A DNA stretch of 64,000 nt. Origin: Gracilariopsis chorda (lineage: Eukaryota > Rhodophyta > Florideophyceae > Gracilariales > Gracilariaceae). Shown here piece by piece: positions 10,456-21,058 of the stretch (positions within the stretch are counted from its first letter, which is position 1; each line of letters starts with the position of its first letter). Both the position numbers and the translations under genes were made by a program. Under the pieces are notes generated by a model. That model was not told where the DNA came from. It worked only from the letters and a program-made list of their open reading frames with translations, and searched no databases. Location: NCBI GenBank assembly GCA_003194525.1, contig NBIV01000003.1, positions 248,001 to 312,000 of the forward strand, read 5' to 3'.

Positions 10456-11517
10456 ATTCAGTGCGTCACCAGAGCCTGGGCCACCGTGAAAGCGGTTATC
10501 CTCCGAAGAGGGACAGTCCGTACCAGCTTAGAAAAGCGGTCGGTAATGACAAGTAGAAACTTGTTTCCACGTTTCGTGGTGAGTAATGGTCCGAGAATAT
10601 CGATCGCGATAAACTCGAGCGGCGCCCTTGCGGGGAATAGTTTCATCTTCTTCGCATTTTTGCGGAGTTTGACGCGATTCCTCGCCCATTTGCTACAAAA
10701 CCGCACGGTTGCGTAGCAATCCACCGCCATGGCGGGCCAATAGAAATCCCTTCGCAGGGTTAGGTAGAGTCTCCTCCCACCTGGGTGACCTCCAATGGGG
10801 GCGTAGTGTGATAGATGTAACACTTGCGACTGCAGGGAATGAGGTACCACAATCTGTGAGCGGGCTTCGACCTTTCTTACGAGGTAGCCTTTGTCGTTTA
10901 CCCCGAAAGGGAGATCTTCACCACCGTTAAGACGGGCACGAATCCTCGTACAGAATGGGTCGCCGAATTGTTCTCGGATCATTTCTTCCGGTGATACCGG
11001 TACAAATTTTCCCGGTAACGGGTTCTCAGATTTATCTCGCGATGCGAGTAGTTCGTCAAAGTCAGCATCCTCGTCCCAGTTTTCTGGCCTAGCCTCGACG
11101 GCACATTCCGGATCATCCGGGTCTATGGCCATGAAACATGGGACTTCATCATCCTCCGTTGGGAGTGCTTCCCCACTTGTGGGTAACCGCGACAGAGCGT
11201 CGGCTTGGGTGTTCTGCGCGCCCTTTTTATAAATGACTTGAAAATCATATTCCGCGAGGCGGAGTCTCCAGCGCATGAGGCGTCCCGACGGGTCGGAGAT
11301 ATTCATTAACCACCTCAATGAGGAATGATCCGTGTACACGGTGAAGTGAACTCCCATAAGGTAGGGGCGCAGAGTGGTCATCGCCCATACGACGGCGAGG
11401 CACTCTTTCTCCGATACGGAGTAGTTCCGCTCATGAACATTGAGCGAACGTGACCAATAACCAATTGGATGTCGTTCCCCCTCGGGGGTGGTTTGAAAAG
11501 AGCACACCCGACTTGTT
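10456..11517 (-). pseudogene. Gypsy RNase H and integrase N-terminus
   Basis: RNase H motifs are TTPEGERHPIGYWSRSL, SEKECLAVVWAM, YTDHSSLRWLM and ADALSRLP. An integrase zinc-binding region follows: the two His of HLSHYAPIGGHPGGRR and the Cys of VRFCSKWARNR. The expected fourth ligand is Trp (CSKW rather than CSKC), so the finger is damaged. The core then opens with EFIAIDILGPL (first catalytic Asp) and VITDRFSKLV. The frame ends at a TGA (10458-10456) where a Trp would fit, and continues directly as GLPVEVLADNG. Confidence 0.88.
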
Positions 11518-12469
11518 AGTCGCTCGAGTCCGTATCTACGGAGTATGGCAACCCAAGTTTTGGGAGATGTAGGATTGGTGCTGATGTGACAGCCTCCTTC
11601 AAGGAGTTGAAGGCTTCCGATTGCTCGGGCGTAAATGTTCCCAGTTTTGGGGGGTTCCCCTTTCGCAACAACGCGTATAGGGGCGCTGCAGTATCCGAAA
11701 AGTTCGGGATAAACCGTCGATAGACGTTGACCAGCCCCAAAAAGGAGGGCAGTTCCGTTTGAGTACGGGGTTCTTTCACCTCGACGAGGGATTTGACTCG
11801 AGCTTTCTCGATCGCTAACCGTCCAGGACGGATAATGTGACCCAGATACTTCACAGTATCTGTGAAAAACTCGCATTTCCTCAACTTGAGGGTAATTCCC
11901 GCATCGCGGAGTACGGTCAACACGTCTCGGACGTGAGTGAGATGGTCGTCCAACGAGTTGGAGAAGATGATAAGATCATCAAGGTAGACCAGACAGCTCC
12001 GCCACTTAAAGCGGTTGAGTAGAATATCTACTGCACGCTGAAAGGTGGCAGGGGCGTTGGTTAACCCAAATGGCATCCGCTTGAAGCGGTACGTTCCTGC
12101 GTGGCAGGTGAATGCAGTTTTGTCGCGATCCTCCTGTCTCACAGGTACTTGCCAGTATCCCCAATTGGCATCAAGGGCCGTGAACACGGTGGCGTCTCCA
12201 AGGGAGTCAATGCACTCGTCCATACGAGGAATATGGTACGTGTCCCTAACGGTCACGGCATTGAGCCGGCGGTAGTCGACACAGAACCTCCAGGTTCCGT
12301 CGGCCTTTAAAGCCAGTACAACTGGGGATGCCCAGGGTGATTGAGCGGGCTCAATAACACCTGCGCGGAGCATCTTGTCCACTTGGGACTGCTCCTCTTC
12401 CCGAGCTTTCGGACCTGCCCTGTAAGGGGGTTGCGCGTAACCACTGGCTCCGCATCGGACGGATTTCTC
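11516..12469 (-). pseudogene. Gypsy reverse transcriptase
   Basis: The frame is open upstream of its first Met at 12382 through NPPYRAGPKAREEEQSQVD, a conserved gypsy pre-RT motif. It then gives GVIEPAQSPWASPVVL, GTWRFCVDYRRLN, ALDANWGYWQVPV, FGLTNAPATFQ, the catalytic YLDD box and KLRKCEFF...YLGHII. Near the end it reads SVDTDSSD and then TAA (11516-11518), where Tyr is usual, and a -1 shift joins it to RNase H. No protease or gag coding precedes it: only about 940 bases separate this point from the LTR edge at 13411. Confidence 0.9.
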
Positions 12470-13411
12470 GACATGAGAAAATACCGTTACGACGGGAAAC
12501 GATCACGGAACTTCCGGTAAAGAAAAACAAACCTCGTAAGAGGGAAAACAAAAACCGATTCTAGGTCGGGAGACCACTTTGTGGTGCAATGCCCCAAAGG
12601 GGAAAAACACCGAAAGACGTTCGGGATCTTCCTCTCACGAGGTGAACCCAGTTGGGTAGAGCCCTCCCAGAGGTGTCACGGCGAAGCCGGTTTGTAAGAC
12701 CAGGTACACCTGTCGCGACTCGCGCAGGGAGGTGAAGGCGAAGAATCGGTATCCGCGTGAGCGGGGGTGTGATCCTCAGTAGAGGTATGTTTCCACGTAA
12801 GTGGGGGTGTGTGAGCGGATGTGCACACAAGGGCCGCGGATAGCGAGAGGTGCTATCCTAAAAAAAAGGGGAAAAAGGAAGGGCGAAGAGGAGGAAGGAA
12901 GGACGAAGTGGGTCACGAGAGCGACGAACAGATACGGCAATGCTGGTGGACAGGACTCCCTATACAGGGCGAAACACCAATATGATTGGAACAATTATAC
13001 TCCCAAGGATGGGCTTCTTTAGATGTGCAAGGGGGTTAGATGTCCAGTGGTTTACGGCGTTTCCCTCCAAGGAGGAGTAGAGTACGCGCGCAAGCGGTAA
13101 CAACTAGAGCCAATTCCCCAGGTTGGGGTCCCTTGTTCGGGAAGGTTTACTGGTGCGACGGCAGTGCGCCGTCGCACTAAGTACTAGCTTCCCAGAAATG
13201 GGTGTGAAAATAATAAATAATACTAACTAAAATACTCCACATTTCGTGGCAACATCCACTACTGTGGCCAACCGCCAATTGACCCCAATACCGTGTCCCA
13301 CGTGTCCATATCCACCATAGTGGGGCGTAGTTCATATACACACTACACAACCGATAATATCGGGAAAACGATCAAGTACCTAGAATCCCTCCCTGAGGGC
13401 GTTGCACTTCA
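12470..13411 (-). repeat. Gypsy LTR plus leader, right (5') copy
   Basis: This is the 5' LTR/leader of the pol-bearing element, ~99% identical to 5042-5983. Its outer edge at 13411 (minus-strand TGAAGTGC) is where identity with the other copy stops. Beyond it the sequence changes to unrelated DNA beginning AGTTTAAAAG. Dense short inverted repeats occur throughout. No gag-like frame was seen. Confidence 0.8.
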
Positions 13412-14137
13412 AGTTTAAAAGCTTGCTCCCACGGCACTGTGCAGCTGCAATGCATCAGAAGCGTCTCCTAGTGCTGCGCTCTTCGGATCACAAGCTGCAC
13501 TTGATAGTTCTGCGGGAGATCTGCCACTTCCTGGCACAGTTTCAAATGGACAGATTTTGCCCCCTTGCAGTCAGAAGAAAGCGATTTGAAGTGGTTCGTT
13601 GATCTCGTTAGAGGGCAGGGTGTACAAGAAGTTGGTGCCGACCTCCCAAAACTCCGTGGTAATGTGTCTACTCAGCTCATCTTTCTCGCTACCACAGAGA
13701 GTAACTGGATGTGTGGAATGAGTTTCTTAGTTCTTGCACTTTGGCCGTCTTCCAACTGATAAACGCTTTGCGAAACCAACTTTCGGATTTCATGTTTCCT
13801 ATGCTCCCTAGTTCAGGAGCCAGGAAAAGGAAACCGGTGTGAAGTGGATTCACGCCTGAAACGAAGCCAAATGCTTACTTGCGGTTACTGACTATCATTC
13901 TCAACCATCTGAAGACAAGCAAGCTCTCTGGTCAACGCCGCTGGGGTGCTTGTACGTTCACATTGCACCTATGTCACGTCCGTGAACTTGCTGAAAATTT
14001 CTTCTTCACTGTCCCTACCAGTGGGTATTGTTGTGTCCAATTTTTTTTTGCTGATCAGGATGCAGTACTGATGATGCTCCATTTTGCTACGGCGTTCCTT
14101 CTCTGTCTCTCTCTGTCTCTTGTGCGGGTACACTAGT
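13412..14137. other. Anonymous sequence right of the gypsy LTR
   Basis: I see no recognisable gene, repeat or element end in these ~730 bases. Only short open frames (85 codons or fewer) without motifs occur, and the T-rich run near 14040 is unremarkable. Confidence 0.5.
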
Positions 14138-14515
14138 CTAATTCCTACTTTTTGCAGAACGCTTCAATTGAAAGTGGCGTTCTCTGGTTAGAAAAACCAG
14201 CATTGGTTCAGGCCACTTTCTGATGATTTCGAGAACCCCCAGTCCATGTCGTTCTTGTATAGCTGGCAAACAAAGTATTCTTGATAAGGTTCTCAATGGA
14301 CATCTTAAAACATAATGGTCCACATCGTTTAACACACCGAGCCTACATCTGCAAACCAATCGCCGCTTTGATGAATAAGACCCCAAAGGATGCAAGCATG
14401 GTGTATGACCCACTGCCAGTTGCGATAAAGCAACATCGGCTTCTCGTTGAGATGCCATCCTATCGACTTCCTTAGGGACACTACGGCGTTCCGTACCATC
14501 CAGAATGTTCCCCAC
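14138..14515 (-). pseudogene. Possible LINE C-terminal zinc-finger fragment
   Basis: The short frame encodes LSQLAVGHTPCLHPLG followed by CRCRLGVLNDVDHYVLRCP. The pattern L..L..GH..L...L, then C-x-C ... H-x4-C-P, resembles the CCHC-type segment after RNase H in many LINE-type retrotransposons. No RT or RNase H was found upstream. The match rests on one short pattern and may be chance. Confidence 0.3.
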
Positions 14516-15523
14516 TTTTCACCTGGACCTACCTTATCAGTTCTTCCGTGCAGAAACCTCTTTAAACGACAAGATTTACTGATACCTATCCACGTAAAGA
14601 TACCAGGATACCAGGCTCATAGGCAAAGCCGTTGCAGCTTGCAGTCAGACATGCGTATAGTTGCAACGTGCCTGGATGGCTAACGAGTTCTATGGCCATT
14701 GAGGTGCATGCCACACGTATCCCTTAGATCAGTAAGAAAATTTTCAGTTTCGGTTCCGCTTGCGAACACCTTGGAGGAAACTTGAACTGCCATCTATTAG
14801 CTAGAGGCCTAATATGGATGTTTTGTACGTTGTTCAAGAACGGCAGGAGCTACCAGTAGTGGCCTTCCTTAATAGAGAAGCCTTCGCAGAGAAGTCTTAC
14901 CGTGCTTTCGGAAGTAGGAACACCGCTCATGAACAAAAACGAACAGACTCGTCACTGAACATAGTGGAGCAGTGCGCAATCCGCCCATGCATCAGTTGCA
15001 AGCGCAGTGAAAAACAGTAATTCCAGTCTCCTTGTCACCTTGTCACACGGCATTTCTCAATCCAGCGCGTCGTCTTGCCTTTCAGAAGAGACGAGAGTTG
15101 GCTCTACACGTCACAACTTCCACATTGCAAGACTGAGAGCACCTGAATTTCGAGGAAAGCCACAGCTTTTTCCGGTTCGGTACTCCCTCTCGCGGCTGCT
15201 TTGGACTTTGTTTTGAGCTTGCTCATCAGACCATCAGTTTTAATCCTGGAAATTGCAGGCTGGAACCCTTTGCCAAACTCGCAAAAGTTACGAGTCCAAG
15301 TATACATGTCATGCAGTCTATTGGCAGTAAACTGGCAAGAGACGGTCTTTGGAATAAAATGCTTGATGTTAACGGTCATATACTTCAAAGCAGAAGTTGC
15401 CTACGACGCTCTCTGTTTTCTCAAGACACTAGTGTCCTTCAGAATGATATTTCCAGTAGACCCCGACTGCGGAGCAAGCCCAGCGCCATTCACGTAAGGA
15501 AGTTTTCTGAAGTACCCGGAACA
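14516..15523. other. Anonymous sequence upstream of the dehydrogenase gene
   Basis: I see no recognisable coding sequence. The frame of the downstream dehydrogenase is open from 15311, so part of this stretch may be 5' untranslated sequence or an N-terminal extension of that gene. Confidence 0.4.
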
Positions 15524-16230
15524 ATGAAATTGACTTTGTCTGCCTTGGAGTCCGGACGCTTAGCGAAGTCTCTGCATACTCCTAAGTATGCAAGAAGAGA
15601 TCTATCACCCGGAATACTTCACTTTGGAGTCGGACACTTCCACCGTGCTCACCACGCCATGTATCTTCATCGTCTTTTTCAAGACAAGAAAAACCTAGAT
15701 TGGGCGGGGATTGTAGGGGCAGGCGTGCGGTCAAGCGAGAAAGCTCATTTCGAGAGCCTACAAAATCAAGACTTCTTATCCACTGTCGTTGAACAATCTG
15801 CAACGTCTTCTCGGGCAACCGTTATCGGTTCAATGGTAGAGCTAGTCGCACCTGCAAATTATGAAGAAATACTCCACAGACTTATTCAACGATACATCCG
15901 CATTGTTTCTTTGACAGTAACAGAGGGAGGATACTTCCTGACTGACAGCGGTGACTTCGACATTGAAACCCCGGAAATACAACAGGATGCTATCGGAGGA
16001 CATCCTCCCAAGACTGTGTTCGGGCTTATTGTGGCTGCTTTGAAAGAACGGCGAGAACAGCGCCTGCCCCCGTTCACGGTCATGTCATGCGATAGTATTC
16101 CTCATAACGGTGATGTTTCTCGTAATGCCACTTGTTCCCTTGCTGCGGTTTCCAATCCCCCCCTTGCCCAGTAGATAAAGGACAACGTTTCCTTCCCAAA
16201 TAGCATGGTGGATCGGATAACACCCGTAAT
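15524..16230 (+). pseudogene. Mannitol dehydrogenase family gene, 5' half only
   Basis: This encodes the N-terminal NAD(P)-binding half of a polyol (mannitol/fructuronate) dehydrogenase: GILHFGVGHFHRAHHAMYL, WAGIVGAGVR, VSLTVTEGGYF, PFTVMSCDSIPHNGDVSRN and VSFPNSMVDRITP, the last being the family signature around V-D-R-I. Members are usually ~480-500 residues and interconvert mannitol and fructose with NAD(P). Here about 236 codons remain. An in-frame TAG at 16172-16174 replaces what is normally Trp, and at ~16230 the frame runs into hAT-derived DNA. The Met at 15524 fits the family start. The frame is open to 15311, and an Arg/Ser-rich extension from the Met at 15359 could be a transit peptide. 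I did not find the missing 3' half on the far side of the hAT sequence. Confidence 0.85.
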
Positions 16231-16440
16231 GTCTCGTCACACCGCATGTATTCTTCATAAAACTGATCTTATTCATCATCATCAAGATTTGAAAGCTGTT
16301 CATTCCGGGGATATTCTTTCGAGCCATGAGATAATAGTTCTCGACCATGTCAGGGAGTGGCAAAGAGTCATCGTTGACTTCCTCCTTACAGAGAAGCAAG
16401 AACGCTCTAGAGCTGCAAATATGTACTTAAGAACTACATA
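16231..16440 (-). mobile_element. Rearranged hAT fragment
   Basis: Two short stretches repeat parts of the neighbouring hAT gene. 16343-16390 matches 16485-16530 (encoding NDDSLPLPDMVE on the minus strand), and 16231-16260 matches the region around 17877-17905 (encoding MKNTCGVT). Read on the minus strand, the C-terminal piece comes before the middle piece, the reverse of the order in the gene. This is therefore a shuffled remnant, not simply the end of the full copy. It abuts the dehydrogenase break. Confidence 0.65.
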
Positions 16441-16457
16441 ACAGTAAACTACCGATT

Positions 16458-18698
16458 CTATTGTTCCAGAATGGCTTCCACCTCGACCATGTCAGGGAGT
16501 GGCAAAGATTCATCGTTGACTTCCTCCCAATCCAGTTCTCCTTCTAATTCCTCACTGTTCCATAGTTCTACACCAGCGTGGCTGAGAACTCCTTCCATTC
16601 CTTCATTTTCGTCTGCAGTCGCAGGGGCTTCGATGAGCTCATGGTCTGGGTTGGCACGCTCTTTTGTACCCCTACACGGAGAACGCGTTGAGTTGAGGAT
16701 GGCACCGTTAAATGCGCAAAAGACCATCTTCTTCACCTTTTCTGGGTGAAGACGGTTTCGTATGGACGTTCGAATGCGTTTCTGGGCACTGAAACTTCGC
16801 TCAACGTAGGAAGAAGACGGACTCACGCAAAGAATACGCAATTCAAACGTGCACAGTAAACACTTTTTCTTCTGTATCCAGTACATGACTGGATGTTTCC
16901 ATATGCGAGCAGAATAGGGCGCCGAGTATCATCGTCTAGTTCCATGTTCCATTCCATTCGCGTAAACGTAAACTCTTCGAACGAATGCTGCGTAGCACCA
17001 TCCACTCCACCAGCGCTGGGCAGCTTCTGAGATGATGGAAAAGCATCTGACAGTACAAACGTTCGCATATGGTTAAGGATATGCACATTATACTCCGACA
17101 TGTCTTCACGAGCGCTACGAATGTCCATACTGTATGCAACATAATGCAGTGGTGTTAACAGCGAAATACGTCGCCCTTTGCCAGATAAGCGGTCTTCAAA
17201 GACCTGCAACAATTGTACCTTTCTCTCCTGTGTAAAAAAAGGTGTGGTAGGCAGTTCATTCAGCTCTTGGCGGAGTTTAAGGGTGACTGGCAGCACTTCT
17301 GAAATGAAACTTTCTTCGTTGTCGAAGAATCTCAAGTACTGGCGCACAAGTCTCAGCGCGTGATATATATCTAGACACCTATCATAAAGCGTGTCGTCCC
17401 CAACCGAACTCTCGAAAAACATTCTTCTCCCATTAGTGCGAGCCCCGAATAGATTTGTTGCAAAAGTCCTGGCAACCAATGAGTCTGCGATAGATAGTGT
17501 GACGGCGTAAAAACGATTGTAGCATGCCTTCGGAGCTGGCAAACCTCGTAGTTGCCTTCTTGACTGGCAGTATTGCAGTTCGTGGCGGAAGCACTCGCGA
17601 ATATGCATCAAGAGCCTTTGTTGTTGATTCGTACCTATTGTTTCGCAACGCTGCGTTATACTCTTCTTTCAGTTCCTTAAACCTAAAATAAAGCTTTGGA
17701 CGGTTTCGAAGATCCGTCACAAGCGTTGATATTACATCCAAAACTTCTTTAATCCACTGCAAATTTCCAATATCCTGCACTAGCAAGTTTGACATATGGG
17801 TTTGATCATGGCAACTGACCATCCAATTGAAACGAGCTGCAAGCATTCCTTTTGCAACTTCGTATGCGCTGGTGTTATCACTCGTCACACCGCATATATT
17901 CTTCATGTCTCCGAATTATTTCATGGTTTCCGCCACAATATGCGCATAAACTGAAGCATCGCAACGTTCCGAACGCGTGTATATCGACCGCAGGAAGAAA
18001 GTCTTTCTGATACGATTGACTCCGGTGATCGACAGCAGAACATTGACGACACTTGCTTGCTGTTCGTCTTTCCATCCATCGAAAATTAAAGTGCCAAAGC
18101 TGTGTTGCAAGCCCGCAGTAATTGAACCCTTAACGCCGGTCACAAACTGCTGATAGTACGCATTTAGATTTTTGGAAGCCATTCGACTAACACTTGGAAT
18201 GTCACTTCCATAGAGAGGATTCAAGAGCTTCAAAAGAAGGTAGAGCTCGTTCTTACCTTCTTCTCTGCTGAGGATAGAGAAAGGTAACATGTGGTTAACA
18301 ATAAGTGAGGTTAAAAATTCTCGGATTCTTGAACGCTTCTCATATGAGTCCAAACTGTCGGTGCTAACTTCACCTGCCTCGCTGTTTTCCAGTTTCCGTA
18401 TCTTCTTTTGACGATTGTGAACGGCGCTGTTGGTTCGTCTTCGCATTGATTTGTTGGGGGTTTCCGGAACTCCATAAACAGTAGCAGAGCTTCCTAACTT
18501 ACGATAATGATCTGCGTAATGATCATTCTCCGAGAGAAGACGCTCCTTGATTGGTTTACCTGTGTTACTGCAATGTAACAAATGCTTTCCTAGTTGCATT
18601 GCATTCGGTGTCGACGCATAAGACACATAACCGCAGGCTTTGCAGGATATCTGCATCCGAACACCAGAACCGGACGATTCTGAAACGAACTTTTGCAC
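16458..18698 (-). pseudogene. hAT superfamily transposase
   Basis: The N-terminus has a BED-like zinc finger (CKACGYVSYASTP...GKHLLHC). The middle has a domain resembling DUF659 and the hAT catalytic region (FGTLIFDGWKDEQQASVVNVLL, GVTSDNTSAYEVAKGML, TRFASSEGMLQSFL). The C-terminus has the hAT dimerisation motif SSSYVERSFSAQKRIRTSIRNRL. Damage: one in-frame TAA at 17916-17918 after VAETMK, a frameshift around 17450-17520 and another around 16830-16880. A tail with NDESLPLPDMVE and a final stop at 16458 closes the gene. It probably inserted into or next to the dehydrogenase gene. No clear terminal inverted repeats or 8-bp duplication were found. Confidence 0.9.
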
Positions 18699-19670
18699 GA
18701 AACATTCCGTGATCCACCAACTTTTTTTTCGTCCTCTACGTCTTTTGAAGCTTTAAGAAGACGCTTCCGATGGTGGTACGTTTGCGCCTGAGGACATAGC
18801 GCGCACAAATGAGACGGTAACGTATGGGTTTTGGTGGAGAGAGCAGAAAGAGCAAAACAAAAAGCGTATGAGAGAGAGCAACTGAGAGAAAGCGATTGTA
18901 GGGAGAACTGGCGGCTTGAGTTGCATACAAGGTTTTGCAGAAGCAAAAGCTCGCGCTCTAATCTACACCTGCGGCGCACTCGAGGCACTTAATGTTTTAT
19001 AAGTAGCTTGAGCTGAATTTTACGCGCCCTTTTGTTGGCCGTTGTGTCAGTAGCAGAGGTGATTTCTGCGCCTGTTTGTCAACCAAAAACTGTCATCGAT
19101 GGATTCAAGTTTGAACGTCGGTAAGTTGACTTTGGTCTACTTACTGACCAGAAACATTGTATGAAGACTATATCTTCTGAATATTCGTCGGGGCAGTGAC
19201 TCAAAGTCGGACACGCTTTACAACGACTGCCTCTTTTCAAAGGTTGCACTACAACCTTTGAAAAAAGTCACAGTGGCCGGGCATGTAATGACGTCACGGC
19301 AGAGACTTAAAAATGTATTGCGCGACCCTATAATTTTTGAAAACGAAGAAACACGGCTTAGATGTAGATAAAAAGTGTGGGAAACGGATTTAGCTTGTAT
19401 TTGAGACCGTACGCCTGCAAAATATGAGGAAAAATAGGCATGACTCTTCACAACTAAATCAGCGTTTATTTCACGCCATATTTCAAAAAAGTAAAAGCGT
19501 TGAGACGTGTAATGTTCGTTTTCTGTAAGCTCTCAAATACTATTCTCCGAGGGGCTACCAGTAGGCACTCAGGCCTAAATTCGACAAAAAACCCAAAACT
19601 GACAACGCCGTTCTTTTTCAATTTGCAATGATTTCTTCATCATGATGGAAAATGTATATGGCGCTGAGCA
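18699..19670. other. Non-coding gap between hAT and pogo-like genes
   Basis: No gene is recognised. A poly-T tract follows the hAT start near 18722. A perfect 13-bp stem-loop lies at 19234-19264. The ends of the flanking DNA transposons probably lie here but were not resolved. Confidence 0.45.
19234..19264. repeat. Perfect 13-bp hairpin with 5-base loop
   Basis: The arms 19234-19246 and 19252-19264 are exact reverse complements around a CACTA loop. It lies ~400 bases upstream of the pogo-like transposase and could be part of a transposon end or a small foldback. Confidence 0.7.
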
Positions 19671-21058
19671 ATGCATCTAGTGTGCTCTCCAAACAAGACC
19701 TCCATCACCAAACCTAAGTCCGTATTTGAAAACGAGCGCTTTCCATGTTTCAACGGCGAATACTTCAGTGCAATTTGCACTCTCGTAGTCTCAAGACTTG
19801 ACCAATGCTGCGCCCATAACAACTTCATTGATACCGGACAGTTTGTTATACAATCTGAAATATACGAAAGATTTACAACGAAACACTTTTGTAACGTACT
19901 TTCTGATACTCATTGCATTCCCGTAGGTCAATTACGCCGCGCCTATGCCTCATGGATGACTCAAAATTCAAACGCACAAACAAGTCAAGCCTCTGATGTC
20001 CAATTAAAAATCAATAAATGTGATCGCCCTACTTTTGTCACGTCTCAGCAAGAAGTCACTATTGCAGAAGCCATTAAATACTACGCAGGTAACAACACAC
20101 TTCAAACCAACAATGGCGTTCGTGATCTAGTGCAACAGTTCATTACGATGTTGCCAAAGCAACGTCAGGTCCACGTCCCGTTTGTAAATAACAGAATCTC
20201 GAAGAACTGGGTAACCCGATTGTCACGACGCAACAATCTGGCGGTACTGCCAGGAAATCTTATGGAAGACAAAAGGATTAATGCCATGACTCGCAATAAC
20301 TTAGCACAGCATATTGCAAGAGTCTCTGCTGCGATGAATCGATTCAATATTCATGAGTCGCAGTTCATATTTAACACCGACCAATCTGGTGCATCCTTCA
20401 AAAAGATGAAAGGACGTAGATTTCGAAAGGGCATTGGAGGAGCTCGAGCGCGTCTGTTGCAAAAAGCTTTGACTACAAAAGGGAACCTAGATCGTGTAAC
20501 CGTCATATCAGTTGTGAGCGCATGTGGGAGAGCGTACAAACCAGTGATTGTCTTTCCCGGAACACTTGCACACTATCAAACCATCCGGGTTAGGACGCAA
20601 TCACTTCACTCCGTCTAACCTCCCTGTTATCTATTTCAGCGAAACCCTCCGGGGGTTGATACGGACATGGTGTTTTCATGGGCTTATCTATTTGTGGAAG
20701 AGACAGCACACCTGCGGGTCAATAACCAAAAGCTAATGCTGCTTCTCGATGGCTATGGATCACATATTAAATACAAGACATTGAAGTTCTTCAATGAAAA
20801 TAATGTTGCCGTCATTGCTCTTCCTGCACACACATAGCATGCCACCCAGCCTTTGAAAGTGTCTGTGTTTAGTTCATACAAGTCGTTTCTGCAGAATGAA
20901 CTGCACAAGGCGGCACCGCAAAAGACACTGTTGAATGCCTTTGGTGTTTGGCAGTGCATCCATAACGCATACTTCAGCTCCCTTACATCCACAAATATCC
21001 GTTACGATTTACATAAGGCCAGATATGGGATGTTGAACTTTTGGGGCCGAATATCCAG
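19671..21058 (+). pseudogene. pogo/Tigger-like (Tc1-mariner) transposase
   Basis: The N-terminal half has a CENP-B/Tc5-type helix-turn-helix (RISKNWVTRLSRRNNLAVL, about residues 182-200). The DDE_1 catalytic region follows: IFNTDQSGASF (first Asp) and VISVVSACGRAYKPVIVFPG. After a frameshift near 20600 it continues with DTDMVFSWAYLFVEE and MLLLDGYGSHI (second Asp). An in-frame TAG at 20835-20837 sits where LPAHTS is usual. The next motif reads QPLKV, with Lys in place of the third catalytic Asp of QPLDV. It is therefore dead in at least three ways. The sequence ends where the gypsy-like LTR begins at 21059. Confidence 0.85.

Larger units (their letters stand above)
3847..13411 (-). mobile_element. 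Compound chromoviral Ty3/gypsy element
   Basis: Read right to left, the order is LTR/leader (13411 to ~12470), RT, RNase H, integrase, chromodomain, an antisense ORF, a polypurine tract, a second LTR/leader (5983 to ~5040), then a second RT/RNase H segment cut at 3847. The two LTR-RT segments (3847-5983 and 11275-13411) align without net indels at a constant offset of 7428 and differ at only about 1% of positions by eye. No gag, zinc knuckle or protease is visible between leader and RT. The LTR begins TGAAGTGC on the minus strand. Confidence 0.85.

Noticed and set aside
11500-11530. Programmed recoding (stop plus -1 shift) between gypsy RT and RNase H
   Set aside because: A TAA and a separate -1 shift lie close together without a canonical slippery heptamer, and further stops occur downstream. 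Decay inherited by both copies is simpler.
16823-17611. Introns explaining the frame changes in the hAT gene
   Set aside because: The frames overlap directly without room for introns, and the TAA at 17916-17918 is followed in the same frame by continuing homology, so point lesions fit better.
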